This document shows, one piece after another, positions 8,997 through 18,020 of a stretch of DNA of 64,000 bases (positions within the stretch are counted from its first letter, which is position 1; each line of letters begins with the position of its first letter). The translations under genes were made by a program, and so were the position numbers. The notes beneath the pieces were generated by a model, which made no database searches, was not told the DNA's origin, and worked only from the letters and a program-made list of their open reading frames with translations. This stretch comes from Flavobacteriaceae bacterium UBA1903 (GTDB lineage Bacteria; Bacteroidota; Bacteroidia; Flavobacteriales; Flavobacteriaceae), in NCBI GenBank assembly GCA_002337605.1, contig DDGL01000007.1, forward strand, positions 62,001-126,000. The letters run 5' to 3'.

Positions 8997-9722
8997 TTAT
9001 TTCTTTTCCGGGAAAGCAAACATGGTGTCACTTACCTCAGGGTTTAAAATAATTTCCTTGATCGTAATATTTTGTCCGGCCATTCCCATATCGAAAGGAA
9101 AATACAAACCGTCTATTTCCTGATAATCACTCATAGTGTTTGTCATCATCTGACCATTTGCTTCAGATTCTGATGCAATGATCACCATATTTTCAGTATC
9201 AAAATAATGGTAAGAAATGTTGTCCTCTTCTTTTCCGTCCTTCATCGTAGGCTGTTGGGTTAATTTTATTTTATAGGTTTCGGTTCCTTCTTTGGTTTCT
9301 GTACCTAACAACTCGACAGAATAGCCGTGATCTGCATAGTTGTAGAAAGGATTTGGAAAATCACCTACCGTCTGCTTCATGTTTGCTGTAGTCTCAGCAT
9401 CACTCTTTTCAGCTTCTCCTGTCATAAAATTTGTAGTCCACATAGTTTCACCGTCAAAGGCAAACTGAGTGATTTCTTGTCCTTGCAAGTTAATTTTCAC
9501 CATCTGTCTACCATCTTTCATCTGATAGATTTCCACAGGAATTTCCATTCCTTGCGCATTTGCAGAAGCTATCATTTTAACGCCTTCTAGTTCACCCCAA
9601 GCGTCCATCCCACCAGTGTTTTCAAAGTATGCAGTAATAATTTCATCTGCTGTTTGTGCTTGTGCTACTGGAGCAATGGCTACCACAAATAATGCGATGA
9701 ATAGTGTTTTTAATGTTTTCAT
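8997..9722 (-). CDS. Secreted LolA-like protein, paralogue 2
   Basis: The product has 241 residues with a signal peptide (MKTLKTLFIALFVVAIAPVAQAQ) and the same ADEIITAYFENTGG start, FMTGEAEKSDAETTAN and FYNYADHGYSVEL blocks as its neighbour at 8101, ending in the identical FAFPEKK. It is a tandem duplicate that has diverged moderately. It probably binds a hydrophobic ligand in the periplasm, by analogy with the LolA fold; no experimental function is implied. A TACCTTTA -7 box stands at 9747-9754 on the minus strand. Confidence 0.8.
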   Translation of the reverse strand: MKTLKTLFIALFVVAIAPVAQAQTADEIITAYFENTGGMDAWGELEGVKMIASANAQGMEIPVEIYQMKDGRQMVKINLQGQEITQFAFDGETMWTTNFMTGEAEKSDAETTANMKQTVGDFPNPFYNYADHGYSVELLGTETKEGTETYKIKLTQQPTMKDGKEEDNISYHYFDTENMVIIASESEANGQMMTNTMSDYQEIDGLYFPFDMGMAGQNITIKEIILNPEVSDTMFAFPEKK

Positions 9723-9825
9723 TTTTAGTGTTATTAAGGTTTATCGTAAAGGTAAGACTATCAGGTGTCTTTTTTGTTACAAGCGTGTTATTATTTTTTT
9801 TCTAATTTAACATTTATTGAATGCG

Positions 9826-9833
9826 TATCTTTA
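9826..9833 (+). promoter_or_regulatory. -7 promoter box TATCTTTA for the DUF72 gene
   Basis: It is identical to the box at 742 and lies 17 bases before the ATG at 9851, so the transcript would have a very short leader. Confidence 0.55.
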
Positions 9834-9850
9834 CTGAAAACATACCCTAA

Positions 9851-10738
9851 ATGAAATTTGGAAAAGTAGACAATCCCGGCGAAATAGATTTTACCCTTCC
9901 CACAGACCATCCGGATACCAAAAAACTTTTAGAAAATTTTACGAGTGTAAAAAAGCCAAACCTTTATGTAGGTTGTGCCAAATGGAACCGGGCAGACCTG
10001 AAAGGATTCTATCCACGCGGCACAAAAGATGAATTAACCTACTATGCAACCCAATTTAACAGTATAGAGCTGAATGCAACCTTTTATCGTATTTTTCCAC
10101 CTGATGTTTTTGAAGGATGGTACCATAAAACTCCAGCAGATTTTCGTTTTTTTCCAAAAGTATTCCAAGGAGTGACCCATTGGAAACGACTGAACGATTT
10201 TGAAGCCTATTTAAATGAATACCTGTTAAATGCTTCAAATCTGAAAGAAAAACTAGAAATGCCTTTTGTGCAACTCCACAGCAATTTTTCTCCTAAAGAC
10301 ATAGACAGATTACCATCCTTTTTTGAAGCCATCCCAAAAGATATGCGCATTGCCATAGAGTTTCGTCATACCGACTGGTTCAATGATGAAACTGTTGCAA
10401 ATGAATTGTACGATATTCTTGAAAAATATGAAGCCTCCAATATTATTGTTGATAGTGCAGGTAGACGTGATTTGTTACATATGCGTATGACATCACCTTC
10501 AGCGTTTATAAGATTTAATGGAGCAAATCATGAAAGTGACTATACCAGATTGGACGATTGGATTGATAGGCTAGAGGACTGGATAGCACAAGGGTTGCAA
10601 AATATTTACTTTTTTGTGCATCAAAATCTGGAGAAAGCCTCTCCATTACTCTCAGCACACTTTATTAAAATGGCAAACGAACGATTTGGTACAGATTTGC
10701 ACATTCCGCATATGGATAAACCAGGAGATTTATTTTAG
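9851..10738 (+). CDS. DUF72 (YecE-like) family protein
   Basis: The product has 295 residues, with the family's TIM-barrel features: YVGCAKWNRADLKGFYPRG near the start, the FNSIELNATFYR strand, KTPADFRFFPKVFQGVTHW and the EFRHTDWF strand. Family members are soluble and have no firmly known function. It is monocistronic. Its TAG stop overlaps the TAA stop of the convergent EEP gene within the four bases TTAG (10735-10738). Confidence 0.9.
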   Translation: MKFGKVDNPGEIDFTLPTDHPDTKKLLENFTSVKKPNLYVGCAKWNRADLKGFYPRGTKDELTYYATQFNSIELNATFYRIFPPDVFEGWYHKTPADFRFFPKVFQGVTHWKRLNDFEAYLNEYLLNASNLKEKLEMPFVQLHSNFSPKDIDRLPSFFEAIPKDMRIAIEFRHTDWFNDETVANELYDILEKYEASNIIVDSAGRRDLLHMRMTSPSAFIRFNGANHESDYTRLDDWIDRLEDWIAQGLQNIYFFVHQNLEKASPLLSAHFIKMANERFGTDLHIPHMDKPGDLF

Positions 10739-11811
10739 TAATCTAATTCTATTTTGCGCACTCCTTCCGCTTGTTCTTTAGCTCGTTTTAGTTCACTTTC
10801 GGTTGGTTTTTCTGGAGCTTGTTCTTCTTTGATTGCTGGCTCAAAACTTAACTCTGTATAGGTAGGAAAATGATCCGATGCAATGTCTTTATCTACTTTA
10901 AGTGTTTTTACCCTAAACTCAGAAGATATAAACACGTGATCTAATGGCCATCGCATAAATGTACTTTTTGCATTAAAAGTGTTATAAAATCCACGTCCCT
11001 TTCTTGGGTCCAACAGTTCGCCTACATTTTGAAATAAACGAGTGGTAGCAGACCAGGCCACATCGTTAAAATCGCCTAATAAAAGTACAGGGTATCTAGA
11101 CTCCCTGCTCATATTTGCAACTTTCATCATTTCAGCATCACGGTCTGAAGAGGATGGATTGTGTTGGGGCATAGGCGGTGTAGGATGGATCGTAAACAGT
11201 TGTATGGTATCTCCAGATTGTAAAACTACTTTTGTGTCAATCGATGGGATACTATCGTCTACCAGGTAACGAACCTTCGGGTTTACCAGTTTTAATTTTG
11301 AATACAATAGCATACCATATGTATTGTCTAAGGGTACTTCTACTTTATAAGTGTAAGCGGAAGGTAACACCTCTAAAATATGATTTTGCCACACTTTATG
11401 CGTCTCCAGAAAGAGTAGAATATCTGCCTTTTCTGAACTAATCTCCTGTTGCAGTTTTTCAGGCTGTTTATTTTTCTGGTAAACGTTGGCAGTGTAAACC
11501 TTTAGTAGTGCATCTTGATAGGTGGCTGAAGTTTCTCTTGCTTCTTCTTTTGCATAGGGAGTATACGCATGAATTTTTGAATACTGAAAGAGCAGACAAC
11601 CAATAAGCAGGAAAATGAAAACATAATCTTGCCATTCATTGATTTTAAAACGCATAAAGTAAGTGATACATACCGTGAAAGTAAGAATGGTAAGTTGTAT
11701 ATGAGGAAAATCGAAAACCCGAACCCACCAATAGTCTATTGCTATTAATGGTAACAACGTAAATAAAATGGCAATTCCTGCCGAAGTTTGTAATACAGGT
11801 TTTAATTTCAA
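10735..11811 (-). CDS. Membrane-anchored endonuclease/exonuclease/phosphatase (EEP) family protein
   Basis: The product has 358 residues: three N-terminal membrane segments (about 10-28, 36-54 and 63-80), then an EEP domain from about 100 to 325. Visible catalytic signatures are LLFLETHK (metal Glu), GDFNDVAWSATTR (Asp-Asn), PLDHVFIS and the terminal ASDHFPTYTEL (Asp-His). The domain would face the periplasm or cytoplasm depending on topology; substrates in this family range from DNA to phosphodiester lipids. The charged C-terminal tail (about 330-358) is outside the fold. Confidence 0.85.
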   Translation of the reverse strand: MKLKPVLQTSAGIAILFTLLPLIAIDYWWVRVFDFPHIQLTILTFTVCITYFMRFKINEWQDYVFIFLLIGCLLFQYSKIHAYTPYAKEEARETSATYQDALLKVYTANVYQKNKQPEKLQQEISSEKADILLFLETHKVWQNHILEVLPSAYTYKVEVPLDNTYGMLLYSKLKLVNPKVRYLVDDSIPSIDTKVVLQSGDTIQLFTIHPTPPMPQHNPSSSDRDAEMMKVANMSRESRYPVLLLGDFNDVAWSATTRLFQNVGELLDPRKGRGFYNTFNAKSTFMRWPLDHVFISSEFRVKTLKVDKDIASDHFPTYTELSFEPAIKEEQAPEKPTESELKRAKEQAEGVRKIELDY

Positions 11812-11859
11812 AGTTGGCTTGGTTGGTTTTTATAAATGTACAAACAAACTTTTTAAGAG

Positions 11860-13134
11860 CTATTCGTTTAAGGAAAGTTTGGCTAAATCCTTTCCTGAAG
11901 GAGATTCAAAAATTTCCAGTCCAAAATAGGGTACAGCCGCTATAAGGTGGTCAAAAATATCGGCTTGAATGTGTTCGTAATTTTCCCAGGTCTTGTCGTA
12001 ACTAAAGCAGAAAATTTCAATAGGAATTCCCTTATCCGTAGGGGCTAAATGACGTACCATTAAAAACTGATCTTTGTTAATAGCAGGGTTCTCATGAAGA
12101 AACGCATCGGCATACTTTCTGAAAATTCCAAGATTTGTCTGGTTTCTACCATTAATAGGGAGCGATCTGTCCGCTTCAGTTAACTTGTTGTATTTAGTAA
12201 CATCTTTTTCACGATGCTCTATATAAGGTGCTATTAGCTGAATTTTTTTTAAGTCGTCTATCTCTTCAGGCGAAAGAAATTTAATTGAATTTTGCTTGAT
12301 ATAAATAGAGCGCTTAATGCGTCGCCCGTCTGACTCCTGCATACCACGCCAGTTTTGAAACGAATCAGCTATTAAACTATAGGTGGGAATAGTCGTGAAA
12401 GTATTATCAAAATTCTGAACCCGAACGGTAGCAAGGTTTATTTCAGTTACATACCCATCTGCACCAAATTTACTGAAGGTGATCCAGTCGCCAATACGCA
12501 CAATATCATTCACCGAAACCTGTATGCTTGCCACAAAACCAAGGATGGTATCCTTAAAAATAAGTAATAATACAGCAGAAAAAGCTCCTAAGGTAGTTAA
12601 GCTCTTTAAGCTATACTCTGTAAGGATCTGAATAGAAAGAAAAATTCCAGCACTCCAGGCAAATATCATTAATACCTGCACGTAACTTTCCAGGGGTTTG
12701 TCACTAAATTTTTCTGTGCTAAAGCGCAAATAATTATTGGTAGTACGTAAAATACTGCGGAACACTAATATTGAAATAAGCACCAGGTATAATTGTGCAA
12801 TAATATGCATTACATATTCAGCAAGTGGAAAATCCTGAAACAGCGAAGGAATAAGAAACCAGACAATCCCTAAGGGCACAAAGTGTGCAACAAACCTCGG
12901 GAAATTACTTTTTACTAAAAAATTATCGAAAGTAGTTGTGGTCTTGTCGCTAAAGGTTTTAAAAAGCTGAATTGTTATCTTTCTGAAAACAATATCAAGT
13001 ACTGTCGCCAGTACTGTTACAACAATAAGATTTATAACAAGGTTGATGATAGAGGCCCACAGTTCGCCCATGCCAAGCTCCAGCAGGTAATCTCGTATGA
13101 GACAGGCGTAGGTATTAATTAGCTCTCTATCCAT
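11860..13134 (-). CDS. MscS-family mechanosensitive channel, YbdG-like
   Basis: The product has 424 residues with about five hydrophobic segments. The MscS pore helix region (LTTLGAFSAVLLLIFKDTILGF, about 180-201) is followed by the beta domain (VRIGDWITF, GYVTEINLATVRVQNFDNT) and a long C-terminal part. This layout matches YbdG-like channels more than small MscS. It should release solutes on hypo-osmotic shock. The stop-to-start distance to the DUF3817 gene on the same strand is 3 bases, so the two form an operon. Confidence 0.88.
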   Translation of the reverse strand: MDRELINTYACLIRDYLLELGMGELWASIINLVINLIVVTVLATVLDIVFRKITIQLFKTFSDKTTTTFDNFLVKSNFPRFVAHFVPLGIVWFLIPSLFQDFPLAEYVMHIIAQLYLVLISILVFRSILRTTNNYLRFSTEKFSDKPLESYVQVLMIFAWSAGIFLSIQILTEYSLKSLTTLGAFSAVLLLIFKDTILGFVASIQVSVNDIVRIGDWITFSKFGADGYVTEINLATVRVQNFDNTFTTIPTYSLIADSFQNWRGMQESDGRRIKRSIYIKQNSIKFLSPEEIDDLKKIQLIAPYIEHREKDVTKYNKLTEADRSLPINGRNQTNLGIFRKYADAFLHENPAINKDQFLMVRHLAPTDKGIPIEIFCFSYDKTWENYEHIQADIFDHLIAAVPYFGLEIFESPSGKDLAKLSLNE

Positions 13135-13137
13135 ATG

Positions 13138-13458
13138 TTACAGGTATTTACGTTCAGCATAAAATGGTCCAAATGGCAGAACAGAGCACAGCATAACAAT
13201 AGCAAGGGTTCCCCAGGACCAGTTTAGTTTTTCCTTCATTAAATAAGCGCCAATAATATACGCTATGAAAAGAATTCCGTGGGCCATTCCTACGATGCGA
13301 ACCATTTCGGGCATATCCCAGATGTACTTTAAAGGCATAGCAATACAAAGTAAAACTAAAAATGAAATAGCCTCCAACGTGCTAATGATCTTAAATGTTT
13401 TTATTGAAGTATCCACGAGTAAAAAATTTTCTGCAAAGATAGAATAACTGCAACCCAT
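13138..13458 (-). CDS. DUF3817 family integral membrane protein
   Basis: The product has at most 106 residues with three hydrophobic segments. The DUF3817 core runs from KTFKIISTLEAISF through PLKY, VRIVGMAHGILF and the final LPFGPFYAERKYL. Residues 1-14 are not typical of the family, so a GTG at codon 15 (VDTSIKTF) is a possible alternative start. DUF3817 function is unknown. It immediately precedes the YbdG-like channel gene. Confidence 0.8.
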   Translation of the reverse strand: MGCSYSIFAENFLLVDTSIKTFKIISTLEAISFLVLLCIAMPLKYIWDMPEMVRIVGMAHGILFIAYIIGAYLMKEKLNWSWGTLAIVMLCSVLPFGPFYAERKYL

Positions 13459-13513
13459 AAGTGCAATTTCAAAAAGTTTTATTAAGAGGACTTCCTAAGA
13501 AATACAGTTATTG

Positions 13514-13521
13514 TATCTTTA
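13514..13521 (+). promoter_or_regulatory. -7 promoter box TATCTTTA for the second MscS gene
   Basis: It lies 17 bases before the ATG at 13539 and supports that start over the upstream in-frame ATG at 13461, which precedes the box. Confidence 0.55.
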
Positions 13522-13538
13522 AAACGACAACAAATTTT

Positions 13539-14465
13539 ATGATGCTATTTCAAGAATCTGCTACCGACACCATTGTTAACGCTGCTGAAAATTATTACGA
13601 AAAATTTTTAACGCTGCTTCCACGAATTGCCATGGGGATTTTTGTAATTGTAGCTGGAATTTTAATTGCACAGCTCATTACAAATTTTTTCAGAAAACGA
13701 ATCCTGAAGAAAGCTGAAGACCCTCTAATGGCCCGGTTTTTAACTCAGGCAGTAAAAATAATCTTTATACTCATTGCCATTATGATTGCTTTGGATGTAG
13801 CAGGACTACGAGGTGTTGCTGCTGGTATTTTAACAGCAGCCGGAGGTGCTGCAATTATCTTGGGATTTGCATTTCAGGATATTGGGAAAAACTTTCTGGC
13901 AGGAATCATTTTAGCTTTTAACAGACCTTTTGGCGTGAATGATACCATTATGGTAGATAACCATTTTGGAAAAGTACTGGCACTTAATTTTCGTTATACT
14001 CACATTAAAACAACAGACGGGAGAGATATTTACATCCCAAATAGCGATGTGTTAACAAAGCCTGTTGAAAATTATACTTCAGATGGGTTTTACAGAGTTG
14101 AGTTTGTGGTAGGGATAGGCTACGAAGATGACATAGCACGTGGGAAAGAAATGATCATGGAGATCCTTAATAGCAATACTGAGATAGTTCATGACGAACA
14201 TCATGAAAATTTTGTCATAGAAAACGAACTGGCCGCAAGCACTGTAAACTTAAAAGTGTTCTTTTGGATTCACACAGTGGATTATAGAAGGGCATCCAGA
14301 CAGCTTAGAGGAAAAATTATAAAAGAGGTAAAAGAAGCCTTCATTAAAGCCAACTTTATCATGCCTGGCGATATTACTGAAATCAAACTGTACGGTGGGC
14401 AACAAGACATTCCATTGCGCTTAAAGTCTGACCCTCCAGATGATAGTTTAGGGATCTCAAATTGA
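13539..14465 (+). CDS. MscS-family small-conductance mechanosensitive channel
   Basis: From the ATG at 13539 the product has 308 residues. Three N-terminal transmembrane helices lead to the glycine/alanine-rich pore helix (GVAAGILTAAGGAAIILGFAF), then the beta domain (GVNDTIMVDNHFGKVLALNFRYTHIKTTDGRDIYIPNSDV) and an alpha/beta C-terminal domain. This is the classical MscS architecture. A frame start at 13461 would add 26 residues that cross the probable promoter, so I reject it. It diverges from the DUF3817/YbdG operon. Confidence 0.9.
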   Translation: MMLFQESATDTIVNAAENYYEKFLTLLPRIAMGIFVIVAGILIAQLITNFFRKRILKKAEDPLMARFLTQAVKIIFILIAIMIALDVAGLRGVAAGILTAAGGAAIILGFAFQDIGKNFLAGIILAFNRPFGVNDTIMVDNHFGKVLALNFRYTHIKTTDGRDIYIPNSDVLTKPVENYTSDGFYRVEFVVGIGYEDDIARGKEMIMEILNSNTEIVHDEHHENFVIENELAASTVNLKVFFWIHTVDYRRASRQLRGKIIKEVKEAFIKANFIMPGDITEIKLYGGQQDIPLRLKSDPPDDSLGISN

Positions 14466-14524
14466 TATTTCATAGTTTCAATGCAATATTAACCGCTATC
14501 TGTTAAGGTCAATAAACTACTAAT

Positions 14525-15133
14525 TTATTCACAAGGGAGCGGCTCATTTAACGTAGGGAAGCTCCAGTTTTTACGGTAGCTGTAATGCCACCATTCGGTT
14601 CGAACGGTTCCAAAGCCAAACTTTTGCATTCCTTCTCGTAGTATTTTTCGGTTGGTAAGAATTTCTTCTGAAAAATTATAATTGTCTATATGGCTTTCTC
14701 TTCCGAAGAAATCGTAATCGCTACCCATTTCTATATAGCAACCCTCCAGAGTGACCAATGTAATATCTACGGCTGCGCCCTTGTTGTGAATACTCCCACG
14801 GCCATACGGATTGGCCACATAGGTAGGCCGAGGTACTTTATCCCACATTTTTTTTTGTACGTCCAGGGGTCGGTAGCAATCGTATAGTTTTATCCGGTAG
14901 CCCTTTTCACAAAAATACTGGTTGGCTTCTAACAAAGCGTCGGCAACCTCGGGTTGCAGGAGGCATACAGCACAATCGTATAAAACTTCACCAATAAAAT
15001 TATTTGATGTAGCGTAGCGTACTTCATACGCAAACTCTGAAGGAAAATCTGCAATATTTACTAATTCTTGTGAGGTTCCGAAATAGGGGAGCTTTAGCAC
15101 TACTAAAAAAAATAAGAATTGAAGTGTTTTCAT
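14525..15133 (-). CDS. D-alanyl-D-alanine dipeptidase, M15 family (VanX/DdpX-like)
   Basis: Started at 15133 the product has 202 residues with a signal peptide (MKTLQFLFFLVVLKLPYFGTSQ). The zinc site is visible: GSIHNKGAAVDITL supplies the SxHxxGxAxD ligands and EWWHYSY supplies the catalytic Glu and the third His. These enzymes cleave D-Ala-D-Ala dipeptide from peptidoglycan turnover. No vanH or vanA partner is near, so a housekeeping recycling role is likelier than glycopeptide resistance. An upstream ATG at 15166 adds 11 residues ahead of the signal peptide and is unlikely. Confidence 0.88.
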   Translation of the reverse strand: MKTLQFLFFLVVLKLPYFGTSQELVNIADFPSEFAYEVRYATSNNFIGEVLYDCAVCLLQPEVADALLEANQYFCEKGYRIKLYDCYRPLDVQKKMWDKVPRPTYVANPYGRGSIHNKGAAVDITLVTLEGCYIEMGSDYDFFGRESHIDNYNFSEEILTNRKILREGMQKFGFGTVRTEWWHYSYRKNWSFPTLNEPLPCE

Positions 15134-15246
15134 GTTGATGAAAAATCGGGATCTTGAGGCATTCAATTTTTAAAATTAAGGATTATTTAATAGTCCGACT
15201 TAATTTCAAAGGGTAACTTTGAATTCAGTACTAAAAAACGATACCC

Positions 15247-15978
15247 ATGCAAAACATAGAAGGAAAAGTTGCCCTCATTACAGGAGGAACGAAAGGAATA
15301 GGATACGGAATTGCCGAAGCATTACTAAAGCAAGGCATGAACGTAGCGCTAACAAGCAGAAGCCAGGATGCTGCCGATAAAGCAGCTAAAAGATTAAAAG
15401 AAGGTGGAAACGGAGGCGCAAGAGTTATTGGAATAGCCGCAGATGTACGTTCGTATGAGAGCCAGGAAGAAGCTGTAAAAGCTACGGTACATGAATTTGG
15501 AAAAATAGACTTGGTGGTAGCCAATGCTGGTCTGGGTCATTTTGGAACTATTGAGGATATGGGAATTAAACAATGGAATGAGGTCATAGACACCAATCTT
15601 ACCGGAGCCTTTTATTCTCTAAAAGCATCGGTAGCGGCCCTTAAGCAAACAAAAGGATATTATATTTCAATTTCCAGCCTGGCAGGAACCAATTTTTTTG
15701 AAGGTGGAACCGCTTATAACGCGAGTAAGTTTGGAGTAACGGGCTTTACACAAGCAGCTATGCTGGACCTTAGAAAACACGAAATTAAAGTGAGTACCAT
15801 CATGCCTGGAAGTGTCTCTACACATTTTAACGGGAACGAACCTAGTGACGAAGGAGCCTGGAAAATACAAATAGAAGATATAGGCAAACTGGTGGTAGAT
15901 TTACTACAAATGCATCCAAGAACACTCCCAAGTAAAATTGAAGTGCGACCCAGTGTACCACCGAGTGCTAAAAAATAA
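15247..15978 (+). CDS. Short-chain dehydrogenase/reductase (SDR), 3-ketoacyl-ACP reductase-like
   Basis: The product has 243 residues, normal for classical SDRs. The NAD(P) motif TGGTKGIGYGIA lies near residue 11, the NAG motif appears as VVANAGLGH, the catalytic Ser is in SISSLAG, and Tyr/Lys are in YNASKFG. The C-terminus is short. The exact substrate is not predictable; FabG-like labels are common. It is a single gene facing away from the dipeptidase gene. Confidence 0.88.
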   Translation: MQNIEGKVALITGGTKGIGYGIAEALLKQGMNVALTSRSQDAADKAAKRLKEGGNGGARVIGIAADVRSYESQEEAVKATVHEFGKIDLVVANAGLGHFGTIEDMGIKQWNEVIDTNLTGAFYSLKASVAALKQTKGYYISISSLAGTNFFEGGTAYNASKFGVTGFTQAAMLDLRKHEIKVSTIMPGSVSTHFNGNEPSDEGAWKIQIEDIGKLVVDLLQMHPRTLPSKIEVRPSVPPSAKK

Positions 15979-16074
15979 CATTTTCAGTTTCTCTTAAGTT
16001 GAAAATAAAAGCTTTAGATGTATACTTTTTGGAACCTTTAGTATGCTGCATACCTTGGTTTGAGCAAAGAATTG

Positions 16075-16440
16075 CTATTTAAAAAAGGTTTTTGACCATT
16101 CGATCGCTTCCTGTAATTCTTCAAAGAAAGCAAAATTTCTATCAAAATAGTTCTGTTCTTCAATTGCTCTGTTTCGGGCTTCGGGTAAATTGGAAACAAC
16201 CCCGAACCCTATAAAGTTTTTTAGTGTAGCATTTTTAAAAACTTCTTTATCTATAGAGTAGTTTTTGGTTCTATGCGCAATAAGTATGAAATTTTTAGCT
16301 CGGAAAAAAGACTTTAGTATTTCAAAAGTGCCCTTGGCTTTTTCAAGACATATATGCTCATTCTCAAAAACCCGAAGAACAGCGTAATTTTGATGTAGTT
16401 CCATTTCACCGTGTGGGAGGACTAGTTTTTTCATAACCAT
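16075..16440 (-). CDS. STAS/SpoIIAA-like small protein, paralogue A
   Basis: The product has 121 residues, cytosolic, alpha/beta. It shares the pattern of three other genes in this window: a beta hairpin of about 25 residues, then an acidic helix, then 'A.R..N.YS.D' (AHRTKNYSIDKEV), a hydrophobic strand (FIGFGVVS) and a C-terminal 'F..L.EA..W' helix (FEELQEAIEWSKTF). The layout resembles SpoIIAA/STAS folds found in many flavobacteria. Function is unknown; STAS domains often act in partner switching, but no kinase or sigma partner is adjacent. The most divergent of the four copies. Confidence 0.7.
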   Translation of the reverse strand: MVMKKLVLPHGEMELHQNYAVLRVFENEHICLEKAKGTFEILKSFFRAKNFILIAHRTKNYSIDKEVFKNATLKNFIGFGVVSNLPEARNRAIEEQNYFDRNFAFFEELQEAIEWSKTFFK

Positions 16441-16533
16441 ATATGTTAATGGAGACTATTTTGATTGAAAATCTTATGTACAATAAAGATAGTAAAAAAA
16501 CACATTGGTAAAACATTCCATAAAAAAAATGAT

Positions 16534-16935
16534 TTAGTCTGAAGATAACCAACTCACCGCATCTTCAAGAGAATGGAATGTTTTATAGGTAGATCTGGTA
16601 AACATTTTTTCCAGTTGTACACTCAAAAACCCCTTTTCTTCATAGGCGACAATAGCTACACGTCCTACGGTATGACGCTCTTTGTAAAATTTGAGCCAGT
16701 CCTGCGCAGTAATAGAGTAGGAGTTTACACGATTTGACAGGTAACCGAGCTCTACATCTTTTGTTCCAAAATAATCATAGACGCGATGAATAATTATTTC
16801 GGCTTTCTCCCAGTCAAAGTGTACTCCCTCTGCAATTTCACTTACTAAAAAATTTTCGAACAAATAAAATTCACCAAAAGGTTCAGAAAACTTAAGTAGG
16901 CATTTTTTTTTCAGGGGGGAATTCTCTAGTTTCAT
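16534..16935 (-). CDS. STAS/SpoIIAA-like small protein, paralogue B
   Basis: Started at the ATG at 16935 the product has 133 residues; the frame opens at 17016, but the added residues overlap a terminator hairpin and lack family similarity. Shared features with the other three copies are 'ENFLVSEIAEGVHFD' (compare 'EHFAISTIAEGVSLD' in the copy at 48848), 'LSNRVNSYSITA', and the final 'FHSLEDAVSWL'. Function is unknown. It lies 93 bases upstream of paralogue A on the same strand. Confidence 0.75.
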   Translation of the reverse strand: MKLENSPLKKKCLLKFSEPFGEFYLFENFLVSEIAEGVHFDWEKAEIIIHRVYDYFGTKDVELGYLSNRVNSYSITAQDWLKFYKERHTVGRVAIVAYEEKGFLSVQLEKMFTRSTYKTFHSLEDAVSWLSSD

Positions 16936-16984
16936 TTTTGGGGCGTAATGAAGCGTTATACAACCTCGTAAATATAACAAAGAA

Positions 16985-17018
16985 AAATGCAACGCCCCAA
17001 AAGTGGAACGTTGCATTT
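16985..17018 (-). terminator. Terminator of the OmpA-like lipoprotein gene
   Basis: A perfect 10-bp stem (16985-16994 with 17009-17018) with a 14-base loop and a T-rich tail on the minus strand lies 25 bases after the stop at 17043. Confidence 0.8.
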
Positions 17019-17042
17019 ACATAGTTGTTTACTTTCAGTTTA

Positions 17043-17885
17043 TTAGTTGGCAGAAAGCAAGGCCAAGAACTTATCTAAATTAGGTAGTATTACAATACGT
17101 GTACGACGGTTTATAGCACGCCCTTCTTTGGTGTCATTTTCGGTAAGTGGGTGAAAGCTACTACGTCCAGCAGCAATCAGTTTTTCTGGAGCTACTCCGT
17201 ACTTCTCCTGTAAGGTTCTAATTACAGCAGTAGAACGTTCTACACTTAGATCCCAGTTATCTTTAATATAAGAACCAGATTTTACGGTTTGTGCATCTGT
17301 ATGTCCTTCTACCATTACTTCCAGTGCAGGCTCACTGTTAATTACATTAGCCAGACGCTCTAATAATGGATTTGCCTTCGTATTAACTCTATAACTACCA
17401 GAGTTGAATAATAATTTATCTGAAATAGTAATCATTACTACTGTTTCATCAATATTAATTTCGATATCTTCTTCTTCACCTTCAGCAATTAAGGTAGAGT
17501 CCAGGTTCTTTTTTAGGTTGTGTGAAATAATAAGGTTCATACTATCCTTTAGCGTCTTTGCTTCAGCAAGCTCGGCCTGATCTACATTTGCTAAGGCAGC
17601 CTTCATTTTGTCCTTGTCGTTTTGAGATAAGACAACACCTTCAAACTGTTGTAGTCTATCGTTGTTAGTATTGGTTAAGGACTGAATTTTTTGATTGTAA
17701 CTAGCTACCCGGTCTTCAATCTTCGCCAGTTTGGTTTCTGCTTCTTCTTTTTCAAGTTGTGTTTTTGCTAACGTAGAACGGGTGTCATTATATTGTCCTT
17801 CCAGTTCTACATACTTTTTCTTTGATACACAAGAGGTAAATAAAATAGCTCCTGAAAATAGTGTAAGTGCGATTGCTTTTTTCAT
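17043..17885 (-). CDS. OmpA-family outer-membrane lipoprotein
   Basis: Started at 17885 the product has 280 residues. A lipoprotein signal (MKKAIALTLFSGAILFTSC, Cys19 lipidation) is followed by a coiled coil (about 25-85), a linker, and an OmpA/MotB-like C-terminal domain with MVEGHTDAQ, NWDLSVERSTAVIRTLQ and GRAINRRTRIVILP. It should be tethered to the outer membrane and bind peptidoglycan, like Pal/YiaD-type proteins. The longer frame from 17972 adds 29 non-signal residues and is rejected. Confidence 0.9.
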   Translation of the reverse strand: MKKAIALTLFSGAILFTSCVSKKKYVELEGQYNDTRSTLAKTQLEKEEAETKLAKIEDRVASYNQKIQSLTNTNNDRLQQFEGVVLSQNDKDKMKAALANVDQAELAEAKTLKDSMNLIISHNLKKNLDSTLIAEGEEEDIEINIDETVVMITISDKLLFNSGSYRVNTKANPLLERLANVINSEPALEVMVEGHTDAQTVKSGSYIKDNWDLSVERSTAVIRTLQEKYGVAPEKLIAAGRSSFHPLTENDTKEGRAINRRTRIVILPNLDKFLALLSAN

Positions 17886-18020
17886 ATTTCTAAATTTTGG
17901 GTTTGTTATGTTTTTGATTATGGGACAAATATAGGCTGACAGTATCCCCAAAAAATAGTTAACAAATGTCACAGTTTTGTTAAAATGGAACTTTTACTAT
18001 AGAACTTTTACAAAAAGCTG

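Noticed and set aside
15001..15133. Vancomycin-resistance context for the VanX-like dipeptidase
   Set aside because: No vanH, vanA/B or two-component genes are adjacent, and VanX-like dipeptidases with signal peptides are common housekeeping proteins in this phylum.
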